Positions 40,649-54,601 of a stretch of 64,000 bases of DNA are shown in pieces. This stretch comes from Bugula neritina. Taxonomy: Eukaryota; Bryozoa; Gymnolaemata; Cheilostomatida; Bugulidae. The stretch spans positions 20,089,995 to 20,153,994 of the forward strand of contig OZ037765.1 in assembly GCA_964035545.1 (NCBI GenBank), in the 5' to 3' direction. A model generated the notes under the pieces. The model searched no databases. It was not told where the DNA came from and saw only the letters and a program-made list of their open reading frames with translations. Position 1 is the first letter of the stretch, and every line of letters starts with the position of its first letter. Both the position numbers and the translations under genes were made by a program.

Positions 40649-42882
40649 ATGGATTTGCCAAGTAAGTCTGATCATTCTCTATTACCAGTGCAGATTATAT
40701 GCTTATTTATAGTGTTCCATAAAATACCTTCATGTTGAAAACATTTCAATTATTTCTACAACTCGGTAATCAGACTGAGATAATTGCTTGCTATGCTTTT
40801 ACTCGGTATTCTAATTGTGTTGCCTGTGATTTTTTTTCAACTCTAATGTCTCTTCAGCTGAATGTTTAAAGTTACAATCTTATTTTATTGTATTGGATAT
40901 AATCACAGTGAAGTTGTATTCTCAAGGCTATTATTTTACTTTTAGAGATTATCTTATACAGCATAAAGATTTTTTATCGCTGCTTGTAATAAAACAATAT
41001 TAACTCACTGCATAAATCATTATAATTGTTTCAGTAATGATATCTTTAATAAAATAGTTGTTCCTTTATTTTTATATGGAAAGAGGTGAAGCTGGAACCC
41101 TCACTTCATATGAATGCATCAAGTGACGAACTTTTTTATCCAGGATATACAGGTGGGCATTATCTACAAACTCAGTTCAACCTTCATAAATGCTTTTTAT
41201 TTGTATGTGTTTAAAATTGTAATTTTTTTCTATATTATGATGAAAAAGATGATACAGTTTTATCTTCTGTTTACAAGTTAAATAAAGCATAAGCAAGTTA
41301 TTGTTTATAAAAAGAAGATACACGTTTTCACTCTGGTAACTCACTGTCCCATGTATCTTACTGACAGTATAAAATCTAATTGTTATAGTTTCTCTAATTT
41401 TTAGGTGTGTTTTAGTCAAAATGTGTTTTAATGCAGTACACTCTGTGCTTTTTAACTTATTGATAAAAAGTCGCATTTTGACAGTTTGTGTTACCATCTC
41501 CTTTCTCGTTATGGTATTTCCAATGCAGAATGTCACACCAAGTAGATATAATACTTGTATACATTGCGTTGTATGTATATATATTAGTAGAAAGAGTGGA
41601 GGCTGTACCAGGATCTAGTAATGTGTGTAATATGAAAGTTGAAGAACCGAATGGTTAGTAGTCTTGTATGTTTATATATTTTTTTCTAATGTCTAGTGAA
41701 GTTTTTCTTATTTTCCTTGTTTATAATGAAAAGTAACAGTATAATATACCGATCAAATAAATAATAAATACTTTCCTACCTGAGAAAAGTAATAAATGTA
41801 GAAAGATGCTTGTAGTCGTTACTTATGCATGTCTATCTTTGACTTAGATATCAAAGTAGAGTATTACGAGTGTGACAGAGGAGCAGACAACTCCAATCCA
41901 GTGACATTGTCTGGTAGTCATGAGGGAGTTGTTGAGAGAGGTAATAGTTATACATGTATCTTTAGACATTCTATGTAGATGTGAGGCTCTATAAGACAAT
42001 CTATGTTGACAAACATTCAACTTCTATCAATGCAAATCCATGTCTTGAAAAGTGAAGTTTTCTGACTCATAATTGTTTTATAAATAAAGTCAAAGCTGAA
42101 GCTGCACTGCATGACTAAGGTGAAGATGAAGTTTAATTGCATGGTATTTGTTCTCCCACTCCTTATGATTTGCAGGAAAAAGGCGATGCATTGAGAGAAA
42201 TAGAAGAACGCAAAGAACTAACTTGAATTTCTGCGTAAAGAGTCTTGATGGAGGGAAATCATATCAATGTCCTTATTGTGACAAAAACATTATTCGAAAA
42301 TCTAACTTAGTTCAGCACATGAGAACTCACGCAAAGAAACCAAGACCATATACAAAGGAGCAGCTCTATCAGTGTGGTATTTGTGGTCAAAAATTTTCTT
42401 GGAAACATGGTCTAGATTGTCACATGAAGCTTCATACAGGAGAAAAGCTGTTTCAATGTGATATATGTGGCCGGAAATTTACCCAGAAAAGTAGCCGAGA
42501 TTCCCACATACAAACTCATACTGGAGAAAGGTTGTTTCAATGTGACATTTGTGATAGTAAATTTATTCAGAAAACTAACCTAACTGCTCACATGAAAATA
42601 CATCATGAAGAAAAGCAGTTCCGGTGTACTGAATGTAAATATGAAACTAGATGGAGAAGTGGTATAATTGTTCACCTAAGAATCCATACAGGAGAAAAGC
42701 CATATCAGTGTAATATTTGCTATCGCAAATTTTCTCAGAAGTCTAGCTTAACTCTCCACATAAGAACTCACACAGGGGAAAAACCGTTCAAGTGTACTGA
42801 ATGCGAATATAAAGCTGCCTGTAGAGGTAGTATAAAATCTCACATGAGAACTCATACTAAAGAAAAACCCATTTCGATATAA
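40649..42882 (+). CDS. C2H2 zinc-finger protein, seven fingers
   Basis: Probable nuclear DNA-binding transcription factor. Exons 40649-40661, 41084-41152, 41588-41653, 41848-41940 and 42176-42882 sum to 948 bases, 315 residues, with matching phases. The first about 80 residues are acidic and contain three SUMO-acceptor-like motifs, one per exon: VKLEP, MKVEEP and IKVEY. The last exon encodes seven C-x2-C-x12-H-x3-H fingers from about residue 110 to the C-terminus, joined mostly by TGEK/TGER linkers. All seven keep the Cys2His2 ligands. Fingers 5 and 7 (CTECKYETRWRSG, CTECEYKAACRGS) are of a different subtype. I cannot assign orthology: this architecture is shared by large, lineage-expanded families. 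The acceptor of exon 2 (GGAAAG) lacks a strong pyrimidine tract. Confidence 0.9.
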
Positions 42883-42984
42883 TTAATGGGCTCATAAGTT
42901 CTAATGACTACTTTAACTTTTCATATAAGCGTTCATAATTGTGAGTACTATCACTGTTGAAAAAAATTGCTTTTAGATTGAATT

Positions 42985-43004
42985 AATAAATTGTAAGTAA
43001 TAAA
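42985..43004 (+). terminator. Polyadenylation signals of the zinc-finger gene
   Basis: Two AATAAA hexamers (42985-42990 and 42999-43004), 103 and 117 bases after the stop codon at 42880-42882. Confidence 0.7.
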
Positions 43005-43676
43005 AATGATGTCTAGTTTCTTCTATAGTAATTCTCACAATACCTGATCAGTATACTGCATCTAATAGATGTAGTTGTGTTATCTCACATGACATCAAAA
43101 CTTACAAATGAAAACCTTCTATCAATACACTCGGTATAGGCTTAAATCACAGATGTCCTAGTTAAACAGCTAGAAACTCAGAGGCACCTGATAAATGTAC
43201 TGATAATCATGTCTAGATGCCTACAGAACACAGTTTACTTTAAAATGCTTAATTCTACTGAATGTTATGTAATAATTAGGCTCCCTGTACTATGTTGTTG
43301 TTCTATTTTTCAATCTGAAGAAACTTGTTGAAATAATGTGTCATGTGTCGAACAGCTAACATAGCGGATGCAGCTTCCAAGCTTGTTTAGGCTGACCCAA
43401 ATTAAGCTACAGAGATGTTTTCAGCGCTTGACCCAGCTTTAAACACTTGGGGATGTACACATATACATAGCCATAAGCCCATAACTTATTTGAAATTCAA
43501 CAAAAATTTATACAAGCAGGCTGCAGCTGATAAAAGTTCTTTCAACTAACTCGAACAGTATAAATGTTTTAGGCAAGCTAGAGATACTATTATATCAAGC
43601 CCAAATTGTTTTGCCCATCACCCTAGGTTACAACATGAGCATATCTACACTCATGGTTTCATTTTAGCTATAAACC

Positions 43677-43779
43677 CGAACCTGCGCTGCATGAGGAATG
43701 TGATGATGAAACTGAACTACAAGATATTGCTGCAGCAGTCGCCCTACTAGTAGTGTCGAGGAAACTGAACAAAACTTGA
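43677..43779 (+). pseudogene. Orphan terminal exon resembling the zinc-finger gene's acidic exon
   Basis: Following an acceptor-like TTTCATTTTAG, an open frame reads YKPEPALHEECDDETELQ and ends in a stop at 43779. It resembles KLEPSLHMNASSDEL in exon 2 of the zinc-finger gene (41084-41152). A third, stop-containing relative lies at about 42092-42131 (AEAALHD, stop, GEDEV). It could be an alternative 3' exon or a relic of a duplicated zinc-finger gene. Confidence 0.4.
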
Positions 43780-44571
43780 GCACTGGCAGAAATACACTTT
43801 AGTTAGCTGGCAGAAATATGCTTCAGCACAACATAACTTGTGAAATACAGAAGTAAGAATTATAAGCTACAACATAGACAGAACATTTCAATTGCAGCGT
43901 TCACTGTATAATACGATAATGGAAATGTAGTGATAGAGTTCACTGTAGCTATATGTTCCTGCAACTTATAACATTATAACATCATTTGAATAGTATATTT
44001 ATTTGTGAATAAATAAATATGCTATTTGAATGAATAGCCTGGTCACTCTCTGACAGCCTTCATCAAATCTCCCCTGGCATACACCCGATAGTTATTGGTA
44101 CTCGCATCAATTATATTTGTTTCAGAGTTGGCAAATATTGTCAGACTAACTCTCATAATTCTTCTGTATATTTATGACAAGATGCCTCAAAAGTGGCTAA
44201 CTACAGATTTGTATACCCTTACCAGTTACCATACTCACTTCTGATTGTTAAACTTAGTTTTATTGGAAACAAAACGCAAATGTGTGTATATGTATTTATA
44301 TTAAATTGAATATTTAGTATGCTTGAACCACAATCAAGATAATGTAAAACACAGAGGGGAATGTAACTCCAATATGAAATCATTTTGCAGTTGTATGCTA
44401 AGCAGAGTAAAAATAAAACATTAAATAAATAAAGATTAAAACTGTATACGTGATCTTGAAAATATATTTAATTACAACAGCCTTATCATATGTCTATAGA
44501 AATATATTGAAAGAAACCTTTAAAACGCCAGTATAACTTATAACCCAGCTTCTAATAATTTCACTCAGTAG

Positions 44572-47500
44572 TTAAGCTTTCATAAGTGCAGACACAACTG
44601 CTCGGGCATTCAGTGTTTTCAGATCGGTGTATGTTTGTCCTGTACCAACGAAGACGATAGGCTGGCCAGTAATATAGGTCATTGATATAGCCGCTCCCAC
44701 CTACAACAACCGCACATTATTTGCTACATAACAGACCTTTTTCAACAAATTTCATAAAGTAATTAGATATAATCAATGTATCAGGCATCAGTTTTATATC
44801 CAGTCAACTTCTAGCAGGGTTACAGTAAAGACATTAATTTTTGAGACAAATTCGTGTTGCTCAAAAGATGCTAGTGAGAATGCACTCAAAGCACATTGAA
44901 TTTTTTTAAAAATGTTGTTTTGCAGCAAATGAAAACTGGAAGTCGTTATCAGCCGAGACATGTATGAAAACACTAACAACTGTAGCCACGTATGGGCAAC
45001 ATGTTTAGCTCTCACCTTATCATCAATAGTGTCGAACTTTGTCAACACAATGCCGTCAATGAGATGGGGGTTGTCTTGTTGAGAATGATCAGCCAGAGCC
45101 TGGTTGAACTTTACCAGCTGATCCACCGCTTCATTCCCTACCAGAGCTTCTCCAACAAACAGAACTAGATCCGGCTGGTTGACCTTGATCAGCTACAATT
45201 ATTCAGCACATAGGTGTTCAATACATGTACTTATAAGTAGTGAAATAAATCCATACCTTTTTCATTGCAAAATAAAACCTTAAAAACTTGTGCTTTTCGT
45301 GGCTTAAATCAATAAAAGTAGTCCGGAGTCTTCTTAGAGCAGCCACTACTTTTATCACTAACAACATCAAACATGGTTAAGCACCATGAGGAGGGTGTTA
45401 CAATTTCTTTACCAAGCAATTATACAGTGATTATTAGACAATAGGTTGTATATTACATTGAAACACAACTCCCGGTTCCATCTATTACAGAGTCGCTAAA
45501 TACTGTTGTTTGTAGAACTAAACATTATTTGTGCTAAAATTAACTAACCTTAGCAAGGGATCTCATCAGTGGCTCATTATCCTGCATTCTACCTGCGGTA
45601 TCTATCAAGACTACATCAATTTTCATGTCTCGAGCTGCAATACAACATATGCAATAAACTTGCAAAATAAAACCACTAAAGGCCCTACTTGTCACATATT
45701 TTCTTCGATTATATCTACGTGAAACAGAACTTACAAATGTTTGTTAATGTATGCAGGTAAAAATTTTACTCCCATTGATCATAAGACATCAAACAAAATT
45801 AATAATTACTTTTATTTTTGCAACCATAGATGATAAAAAATAGATAAATCAAAAATTAAACTTATTTTTCAATCATTGAGTATCACTGTGTTCACATAAA
45901 AATATTGTGCTTGGAGCATTAAAACTTTTTATTTTTGTCACATTTTACTAGCTCACCATAATAATTAGCATGCAATAGCATAAACACCACCATGACATGA
46001 GCAAACAATACCTTAACCCAGAATAATAACATATTGCCTGCTAAGACTAGACTATTGCAAAGCCCACATCGGCACAATAATATAATCATACTGCAGGCGT
46101 ATTGTGAGAGGGCAAAGTGAAGCATACCATGTGTAATAGCAGACAGGGCTACAGAGGCCGCATCTTTGTCATATCCTTTATCAAACAGCTGCACCATTTG
46201 TTTGCCGTCGTGGATGGTGTTCAGCTTACGAGTGTGAGTTCGCAGCTGCTCTACAGCACCAGCTCTAAACGTATCACATGCAGCTATCATCACTTTCATT
46301 CCATTCTCAATTAGCCAGAATGCAACCTGCAGATACAAGAAACAAACATGATGTCACTCACCAGAGCTATATACAGAGAATAGGAATATCATAGACCGAA
46401 TATTTATATAATTTTTATTTTACTTGTGTGTATGGGCGCATACAAAATTAAAATGAGTATGCTGATTGCAGCTTTTTACCTAAATAGAAAAATAGAAAAC
46501 CTACAGCGCAGCCTTGACAGCAAGGAGTTGTGTTCTCAATTGATTACTTTTGAATAGATATATTAATATTAAGTATCGTAATTCCAATCAACAACACCCA
46601 GAATAATACCCAAAAATAGTGTGGATAGACTAAACAATATCAATATGCTTGAACAGATCGAGGTCTTTAAACTTGAGATTGTACACAAGTATACAGCTCA
46701 TCTACTACTGAATGATTTCTATTACGTTGTCACAACCAACTAGCAAACCTACCTTGGATAGGTTAGTTGATTTCCCAACACCATTGACTCCACAGAAGGT
46801 AATACAATATGGCTGGCCACGCTGTCGAGCATCCATTGCATCTCTAAGGATATCAATTCGTCTCTTTGGAGAAAGGATTTGCACACAAGATTCCTGAAGA
46901 GTAGACTTGACCGTAGCGGCAACTCCTAGAAATGAGTTATTAGTTAAAATAGCTTATTGATCTCAGTCTAATAATAAATACCAGTATTGATGAATGTATG
47001 TCTGGTGGATGACTCACCACTGAAAGTGCTCAGAACTTTTCCCTCCAGTTTAGTAGCCACAGAGTCGCAAAGTTTCCCGGCAATATCAGAGGCCACATTT
47101 TTAGCTGCAAGTATTCAGTTGACAAGCAGTTAAAACAATAATTGAAAACTTAGTCTAATGAGCAACTATCATAGATAAGAGACGGCCAACAGATCTTTTA
47201 AGATTCAACACAATATTGTTTACTATAACCGAGTCAATGATGGAGCTTGGTAAAAGACTGACCAATCAGATGATCTCTCATCTTCTCCAGAGCTGGTGCA
47301 ACAGATTCCTTGGTGAGTGTCTTACTCATTGATAGAGACTTGAAGATACTGAACAGCCCCCCTGACTTGCTTGCATCACTGCGTGTAGTAAGAAGAGAAC
47401 ATTATAACATGTGATACACCATATATATTGCACTGTAATCATTTTAGGCAACCAATTAAAAACCTGTCCGTGACCTAGCACACTTTTGTATTGAAAAAGC

Positions 47501-50500
47501 TTGAAATGTACACATCCTAGCAGTATAAATAAATATGCATTAGGAAAAATTTCCATATTATGAGGGAGAAAAGAGAATTTAATGAATAAATATGTAAAGT
47601 TGAATAATAGTTTAATTACACTGTGCTAAAATATTGGTGTCTTCTTATGTAGCAGCATGTATTTTTATAATGTGTGTAACAATACATCGATTACAATCTG
47701 CAAATCTCAAGTTTTATAAGGTTAGAAAAAAACTGTTAGATATTAGCAGGTTAACACATGAACCTGACAGCATGGTGCCCAGCTGCTGACAGAATTACCT
47801 GGGAGAGTCAGCAGCAGCTTCTCCCTCGACCTCTTCATCTTCAGACTCTGCTTCTAGATCTCTCAGAGCACCTGATGCTTGACCTCTAAGCTTCATCTAC
47901 CAAAAACATATCTCAACTTACAGTTTCGAGTATGGCACAATAGCTAAATGCTACAATGCAAAAAAGCATTATACCATAAGTTGTTCGGATGTTGAGGCAT
48001 TTATATGAACACGCAGGAATGTAGGTTTTACGGTTCAAGTAGAAATATTCACATTAAAGAAGTGCGAGTGGCTACACACCTCACTTGCGGTCACATTCAC
48101 TTTATCTTTATCCTCAGCAGTGTTGAAGACATCTAGAGCTGCTGCATCTTTATTATTTCCTCCCAGATCCCACTTTCTTCCTTCCTTACCTTTCTTTGCT
48201 GGCGGAGCATTGGGTTTGGCAGCTGGTCTATACAATATATAATGTAAATTAGTCCAGAGCAGCACATTGAACGTACTACCGGCATTGACAATCTGCTTAA
48301 ATCTCAATTCTGTTACTAAAAATAGCATCTTAATTTATGACAGAAGCGAGAACAGGGACAGCAATTTGGTAGAAAAACATAAAAAATATATGACTTTTTG
48401 CAACCTCAGCTCAGCAGTAAACTGATTCAAGAAATATACTATCATATGATCACTCAACTGGCATTCTAAGCAACTTATCGTTTAGATGTAACCTCTGGGA
48501 AATAGTAATGAGTTATATACACGAAGTACTCACGTCTTAGACTTGCCTTTACCCATTTGTTTGGCAATAAACTTCTTCCGGTTAGCCTCGACTGAATCAA
48601 CTTCCTCTGCAGCCGGACTCTCATTGCCCGAGCTCCCACTTGTCACAGACTCTTCTATAATTACAGCAAACTAGAAACTTTGTATTTAGGAAACTGGAGC
48701 TAAAATAATATAGCCTATAAACAAAAGGTGTCAACATTCTTGTAAAGAATATGTTAATAATGAATAATTAATTTTCCATCACTAGGATGTTATACGTAAT
48801 AGTTTCCACAAGACATCTCATCACATACTATGCTACTGCTACTGTATGTGATGGTTAATGTCCGTTCTACAGAGTGAATCAGCACAATTTAGTTCTATTA
48901 GTTAAACCACAAAAAGTAGATTTTGATTGAACAGTGTAAAAGAATTATCAAAATAAAATTGAAGTATGGCCACAACATGTGACTATTGTTTTTGAAGCAG
49001 CTTTACAAGAGCAATTCAGTGGAATATGTAAAGTAATTCAGGATTTAAAATCTTTTAAACCAAACTCACCATTTACATTTTCAAGCTATTCTATGCTATT
49101 AGAATTACACTAAGATGGCTTAAACTATAGACCACAATAACATTAAACTTAAGACTTTCTATGATTTATTTTTAACAATATAGCCATTTATTATTTGGGG
49201 CATTCTCAGAATAATATACTATCCCACAATGCCTACACAGTATGTTTAAGAACAAATCAACCCAAAAGTTAATGACCCTCTACAACTTTACCATAAAGAT
49301 ACCTGCAAGCTTGGTTTCATTTAAATTTGGACTTGGTAATTGGTTTTCTTTTCCTTTGGCACTTTTCTTTTGACTAGATGATTTCTCAGATACCTTTTTA
49401 TTAGGATTAATAATCATGGACCCGACAGTTTTCTGAGATTTAGCTGACTGGTCCCACGTTCTCATCTCTCTGGAAAACACAGAAAAAGGAGCTCAGAGCA
49501 AAACCACTGCTATTGTGATTTATTAATTGATAGCCTCTAGTAGAAAATAATATAATCTAGAAAAATAAAAGAACTGTGCATGATATTAAGGCGTAATAAA
49601 CGCCTAAAGAAGTGTACAAGAACTGAAGCTATTGAGTGGTAGTACATTGCTGTCACAGAATAGCATTTCTCACTCAAGTACCTCAGGACCCTGGTTCTTT
49701 TGCAACAACTTTTTCCAAATAATTTCTCCACCTAGATCTAGAGGTGTAACGATATTGATAATTTTACTGCATATAGTTTCAAATAACCACAGAGTCTACA
49801 ATGATGTAAGAATTCTATACCTCGGCTTGGAAGCCCGCACCCGATCTTCCAGCTCTATAGCCTTCAACGTTTGTTGGAAATCATCAGTGAAATTGAAAGA
49901 GCGGTATATGTTGTTAGCTTGAAGGTCGCTCTTATACTTGTCTCGAAACTCACGCTGGATGTCTGTTAACAGCTTATCAACATAGGACAATGCCAGATCT
50001 GCTTGATAGGCCACCTGTTGTATATTATGTTCAGCGAGGCATAAAATAACAAATCAGCTGTCAAAAATAGTCTAAAAAACAGTTTAGTTATTTTAAAGCT
50101 TGCATAACTTTATAATGTATTGAAGTTAATGCCAAATAAAAGAATACACAAAAAACCACTTTTTTACATAATCTATGTAAGTAATGGCAGTTTGTTTAAA
50201 AGAAAGATCTTTCAAAAACAAAATATAAACAATAAACTATAATTAAAACTCGTAAAGCAACTGTTGCAACTCACCACAAACACCAATTCAAACTCATTAT
50301 CAAGTCTATACTTTAGAGCAAGCTTATCATGTTTGAATAGAGAGCTCCCTGTTTTTTCCTAAAATAGTCATAGGCCTATATTAGCACAGTAATAGCAGAG
50401 CCATGTATCTGGGGTCTTTTAGTTCAATTTGAGTGTTACTATTGCTGAGTCGACTACTAGTTAAAACAGTAATTTAGTTATGCTCAATCTAAAAACCTCA

Positions 50501-51302
50501 TATTTACAAATAGTGGTTCTTGTCTCATCTGCCAATGTCAAGCTGCACGTAATGATGACCAACATTTGCTGCTGAACTAGAGGAAACTGTAGCCTAGGAG
50601 CTGAATTATAGACACTCATTAAGCAGATTAAAAATGACAAATGGCATCTAATTACAATGGTTTCTGGGTTAAATAAAAAAATCAAAATTTGAATCAATAT
50701 GCCAGAGTGTAGAGTGAAAAACTAGAATTAAGATTTAACACACAATAACTATAAGAAACAAGTATTAGGTGAAGTTTCCATTCTAAAGTTATTTGTCAAG
50801 AGCAAATTGTATTAATTAACTAGGCTAATAAACTAAAAATAAGAAAATTTCTATTTAGCTTTAAGACAAATAGTTGATAGCATCACTGTAAAATTATAAA
50901 ATTCATCAAGAAAAGTTCGAGTTACATATTAATAACTTAAAGTTAAAGTATTAGAATTACCTAAAGTATAACTATAAGTATTACACTTACTAGTTAGCGC
51001 GTTATTTTAATAACACTATCATTGCATTTAATTTTATTATAATGATATTTAATTTTATAAATAATAATAATCACAAATCATGTTAATATTCTTTTTAATT
51101 CATTAAATCTAATTAACTTTAAGTAATTATTATAAAATTAAATATAATGATAATCATTATGATTAGCTTGAACTTCAATTTTTACCTGTAAAATAACATC
51201 CTTTACTAGAGCGTTCACGGGTACTGTCAACAACTGTGATGCACCTTGAAACCACCATAAAACAATGCCACCTTTGCTAAAAATTACAAAAAGTTCAAGC
51301 AT
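44572..51302 (-). CDS. SRPRA: SRPRA, signal recognition particle receptor alpha subunit
   Basis: SRP-family GTPase at the ER membrane that docks ribosome-SRP complexes. Fourteen exons in transcript order: 51302-51186, 50358-50275, 50014-49821, 49469-49303, 48654-48534, 48227-48080, 47896-47799, 47378-47263, 47104-47018, 46925-46753, 46326-46128, 45634-45549, 45192-45016 and 44700-44572. Total 1896 bases, 631 residues (human 638), all phases matching. The N-terminal SRX region ([31 protein letters not shown]) binds the beta subunit. A charged linker follows, then the NG domain: G1 GVNGVGKST (423-431), [12 protein letters not shown] (453-464), G3 DTAGR (513-517), G4 TKFD (581-584) and GTGQTYTDL near the end, finishing ALMKA. 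All GTPase motifs are intact. The start ATG at 51302 gives the expected N-terminus. Confidence 0.97.
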
Positions 51303-51589
51303 TTTAAAGAGCGCAATAATATTTTTCCCTTCTTACAATCTAAACTTCGCAATAAACTAAATCGTGTACAGTGGATTTCCCCTATATGATATATGATCAC
51401 GATGTTAACAAGATGTAGCTGGTGATTGGTGAGATGCGCCACGTACATTTTTCCTTTCAGCTTTAGCACATTGCGATTTGTTTAGCATATAGTTTTGCGG
51501 ATGGAAAGTGATTTATTCAACTTCCTTAAATTTCCATGGCGGGTGATCGATTATTCAATTTCATATGATAACTCAATCATAATGATTAT

Positions 51590-52620
51590 GATGTCCAGAA
51601 CGTTATTCAGTAATAATAGATTACTATAGTTAAACTACTAGTTATTCTTAAAACTCACTATTACTCGGTTTTATTGGTATCTTTAATATTGACCTCATGA
51701 GAGTCCAACTGTAAGTGCAAGTCACTTACAGTTACAGTTACAGTTACTAAATCGTAAATGCTGATGTAAATGTAATCAGTAATACTAAATCAGTAAATGT
51801 AATGCTTATACTTATAGTATTAGTTATACTAATGCTTATAGTTACACTATTAGTATTATTAATAACTAATAAGTAATAATGCTAAGTCTAATAGTAAGAG
51901 TAACACTCATGACAGTGAGTGTGACACTAGCAGTATCAGGAACACTAACTTGAACTGTGTCTCTTGAGATGCTCCTGCTATCAGAGTATCAGTATTACTA
52001 TGACTATGACATCCACATTGACATGAGTATGACCATCAGTCTCAGACCAAGACAATCACACTTTGACAATCACAATGACTTACAGACTGACTTACACTTA
52101 CAGCTACTCACTTACTGTTAGTTAGACTTAGAGTTATTGTTAATTTTAAACTTAAACTTAACGTTAATGTTTAATTTTATCTTTAATCTTTATCATTCTG
52201 TTAATGTTATGAGTTTAACTTGAAGTTGATCATCGATTTTTATGTTAATTATTACTATTAGTATAAGTATAAATTTTAGCATTACTATTACTTTTAGCTT
52301 TAACTCAATCAGTTTTACTTTTAGGTTTACTCAGCGTTACACTTAAAGGTACTGGTTTTTAGTTTTAGTTATTTTTATTTTAATTAGTTACTATAAGTGT
52401 TACTAACTGGACTTAATCTAACACTATGTTTTAGTTAGTAAAACTAAATAACTGGTTCAGGGCGTTATACCTATAGTTAAACTTAATGCTATACTTATAC
52501 TGTAAATCAGTAATTTGCTAATGCATTTACTATTAGTATTAGTATATGTATTACAATTACTATAGTATTAGTATTAGTTGATGTATTCAGAATTTCTAGG
52601 GTATACAAATTTATTAGTGT
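51590..52620. repeat. Degenerate hexanucleotide tract 4 (longest)
   Basis: About 1 kb of drifting six-base words. There is a nearly pure run CAGTTACAGTTACAGTTAC at about 51727-51747, then CAGTAA/TACTAA, GCTTATA, CTTACA and TTAACTT variants. Bases within the hexamer change gradually along the tract, as in a decayed hexanucleotide array. It lies between two divergent genes. Confidence 0.7.
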
Positions 52621-52757
52621 TAGTAGTAGTAATTAGATATTCATTATTCAGTGTTGATTGAATTTGAAATCAAAAGTCAATGAATAACTGTTATAATATA
52701 TATTATTTAATAACTAATCTTATCAGTGATAAATGGTATTTTCCATTCAAGTGATCA

Positions 52758-52904
52758 GCTATAAAGTAAGTCTAGGTCTCTCTGAAAGGCTTGTCTTTGT
52801 ATTTCATTGTCAACTTCAGCATATATGATTGCGTCATCTGCATATACACTGATGTGATTTTGTATGAACATATCTGTTAAGCTCATTGGCAATTGTCTTA
52901 CTGT
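52758..52904 (-). mobile_element. LINE reverse-transcriptase fragment (YADD motif)
   Basis: On the minus strand a frame of about 48 codons reads TVRQLPMSLTDMF, then HISVYADDAIIYAEVD, then QRQAFQRDLDLLY. This is the catalytic palm motif C of a reverse transcriptase (Y-A-D-D) in its usual context of a hydrophobic strand and a following helix. Only about 150 bases are recognisable. It is a dead copy, possibly of the same LINE family as 14668-14892. Confidence 0.78.
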
Positions 52905-54601
52905 CAATAATTAGGCACTCCACACAAACTCTAGTGGGTGCTGTTGCTTTTGTTTTTACCTCAAGTGTTGGTAAAAAATATATAGCCTAGTTCCCTTTTT
53001 CCAAAAGCTTACAAACTTTGTGTCGCATATATTAATATAATTATAAATATATTTCATTATATTTTTATTTATAGTTTTATTTATTGTAATTTCTAGTATA
53101 ACTCTTAGCTACATATTGTCAAACTGGTCACCAAATAATGAAGTAATTTGATTTATCCACCATTAAGTAAACATTTTGTAACATTTATTATCATAGACCT
53201 TCTACCTTGTTTGTTTGCCTTTGGGTTAGTGTTATGTAATGAAGGTGTGCTATGCAAACAATGTCCTTGTAAACAAATTATTAGTTTAGTATAAATGTTT
53301 ATGAGCAGAGAAACAAGTTTGTTTTAAACTAGCCAGGTGTTAAACTTTAGAGCTAAACACAGCTGAGCTGCAGCTACACTTATAGTTATAGTATTGCTAT
53401 TACTATTATTATTACTGCTAGTGTAAGTAATAGTTTTACTGTTGTAATGATATAAACAAATATTTGTTATATCAAAAAGGTTTTTATTTTGCTTTTGTGT
53501 TTCCAGCTCAAGTTAAAATTATTAAATTTAGTATTATTATAATAATAAAGATTGTTTATTCAACTTATTTATGAAGAATATAACATGTTTTTGATTTTAG
53601 ATTATTATTATTTAATATTTGTCAAAATAAAAATTTAAGCTCAGTTTTAGTTAACAGGCTTGTTCATTGTGATTGTAATTCAATGATCATGATCACAATT
53701 TATAATATAAAATAAAGAAATTATCAAAGTCCCATTCTAGTGAGAACTTTTGATGGTTTGAGTTTTTTAATGAGCTGAAGACAGTGTACTTCATCAAGCT
53801 GACAACATCGTTTAAAGACTTTGTACTGTGATACCAAAGCAATTATAAACGGATGCTTTTCCAAGCCCATAGCGTAGCATAATTATGTGTGTTGTAGTGC
53901 CTTAATGGATATTGGCTGCTCCCGTCTATAGTAAAAACATGAATTTTTAAAACTAGTAATGCTAATAGCACATGTGTTGTTATGATTATGCATACGCTTG
54001 TAGTTTTATATTATTTTTCATTTGATGAGAATTACTTTAGGTTTATTAATAAGAAAATTTAGAAATGAAGCAAAGCTAAAATATTTATATAATAGTTTTA
54101 AAAACAGTATTAAGATATTATAGTCCTCTGTACCTTGGTGTTTTCACCATATGTATATCCCTGTTGTCAATGCTCCATCATTTTATTTTAGTTGCAGTGA
54201 AGGTGATTGATAAATCATAGTTGGAGTTTTGCTATCTGATCTCATCTTAATCTTATTTTCCTGAAGCTGTTACACTCAATTAACTAATTTATAGCATAAA
54301 GCAACACCTATTTCAATTAGAGAGATACAGCTCATCAATCTGCTGTTTCATAATAAAAGTAAAAAATGTAAGTCAAGTATCTTTTATGGATTTCAATTCA
54401 ATTTTTATCAAGTAATATCTTTAAAAAAATAAAATGAAATCTTATTGCCTTTTTTTCTATGAAAGTTTTACTAAAAGCCTGCTGTATTCTTTTAAACGTA
54501 GCTTAAAAATATATAGCTGGAATCATGTTTCTTTAATGCAGATAGACTACTGGTCTGGTGAAAAAGAAACCCTTACTTTTACTCTAACAATATCCATAAA
54601 T

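Larger units (their letters stand above)
42883..44571. other. Tail-to-tail spacer of the zinc-finger gene and SRPRA
   Basis: Zinc-finger AATAAA signals at 42985-42990 and 42999-43004 follow the stop by about 100 bases. There is a possible orphan exon at 43677-43779 (separate entry). Minus-strand AATAAA signals (TTTATT) lie near 43998 and could serve SRPRA. The remainder shows nothing I can name. No hexanucleotide tract. Confidence 0.5.
51303..54601. other. Head-to-head spacer between SRPRA and UBC9
   Basis: The longest spacer, 3.3 kb. It has the SRPRA promoter side (about 51303-51560), a degenerate hexanucleotide tract (about 51590-52620), a LINE reverse-transcriptase remnant (52758-52904), then AT-rich DNA with no coding signal. 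A probable acceptor (TTTCTTTAATGCAG) at about 54540 implies an untranslated first exon of UBC9 somewhere upstream. Confidence 0.6.

Noticed and set aside
41177-41536. 119-codon open frame on the minus strand
   Set aside because: It lies in an intron of the zinc-finger gene on the opposite strand. The composition is that of random AT-rich DNA and there is no recognisable family or splice context.
54434-54601. Upstream in-frame extension of UBC9
   Set aside because: UBC9 proteins start at MSGIAL. The upstream frame is AT-rich and a splice acceptor (TTTAATGCAG) lies in it, so it is 5'UTR or intron.
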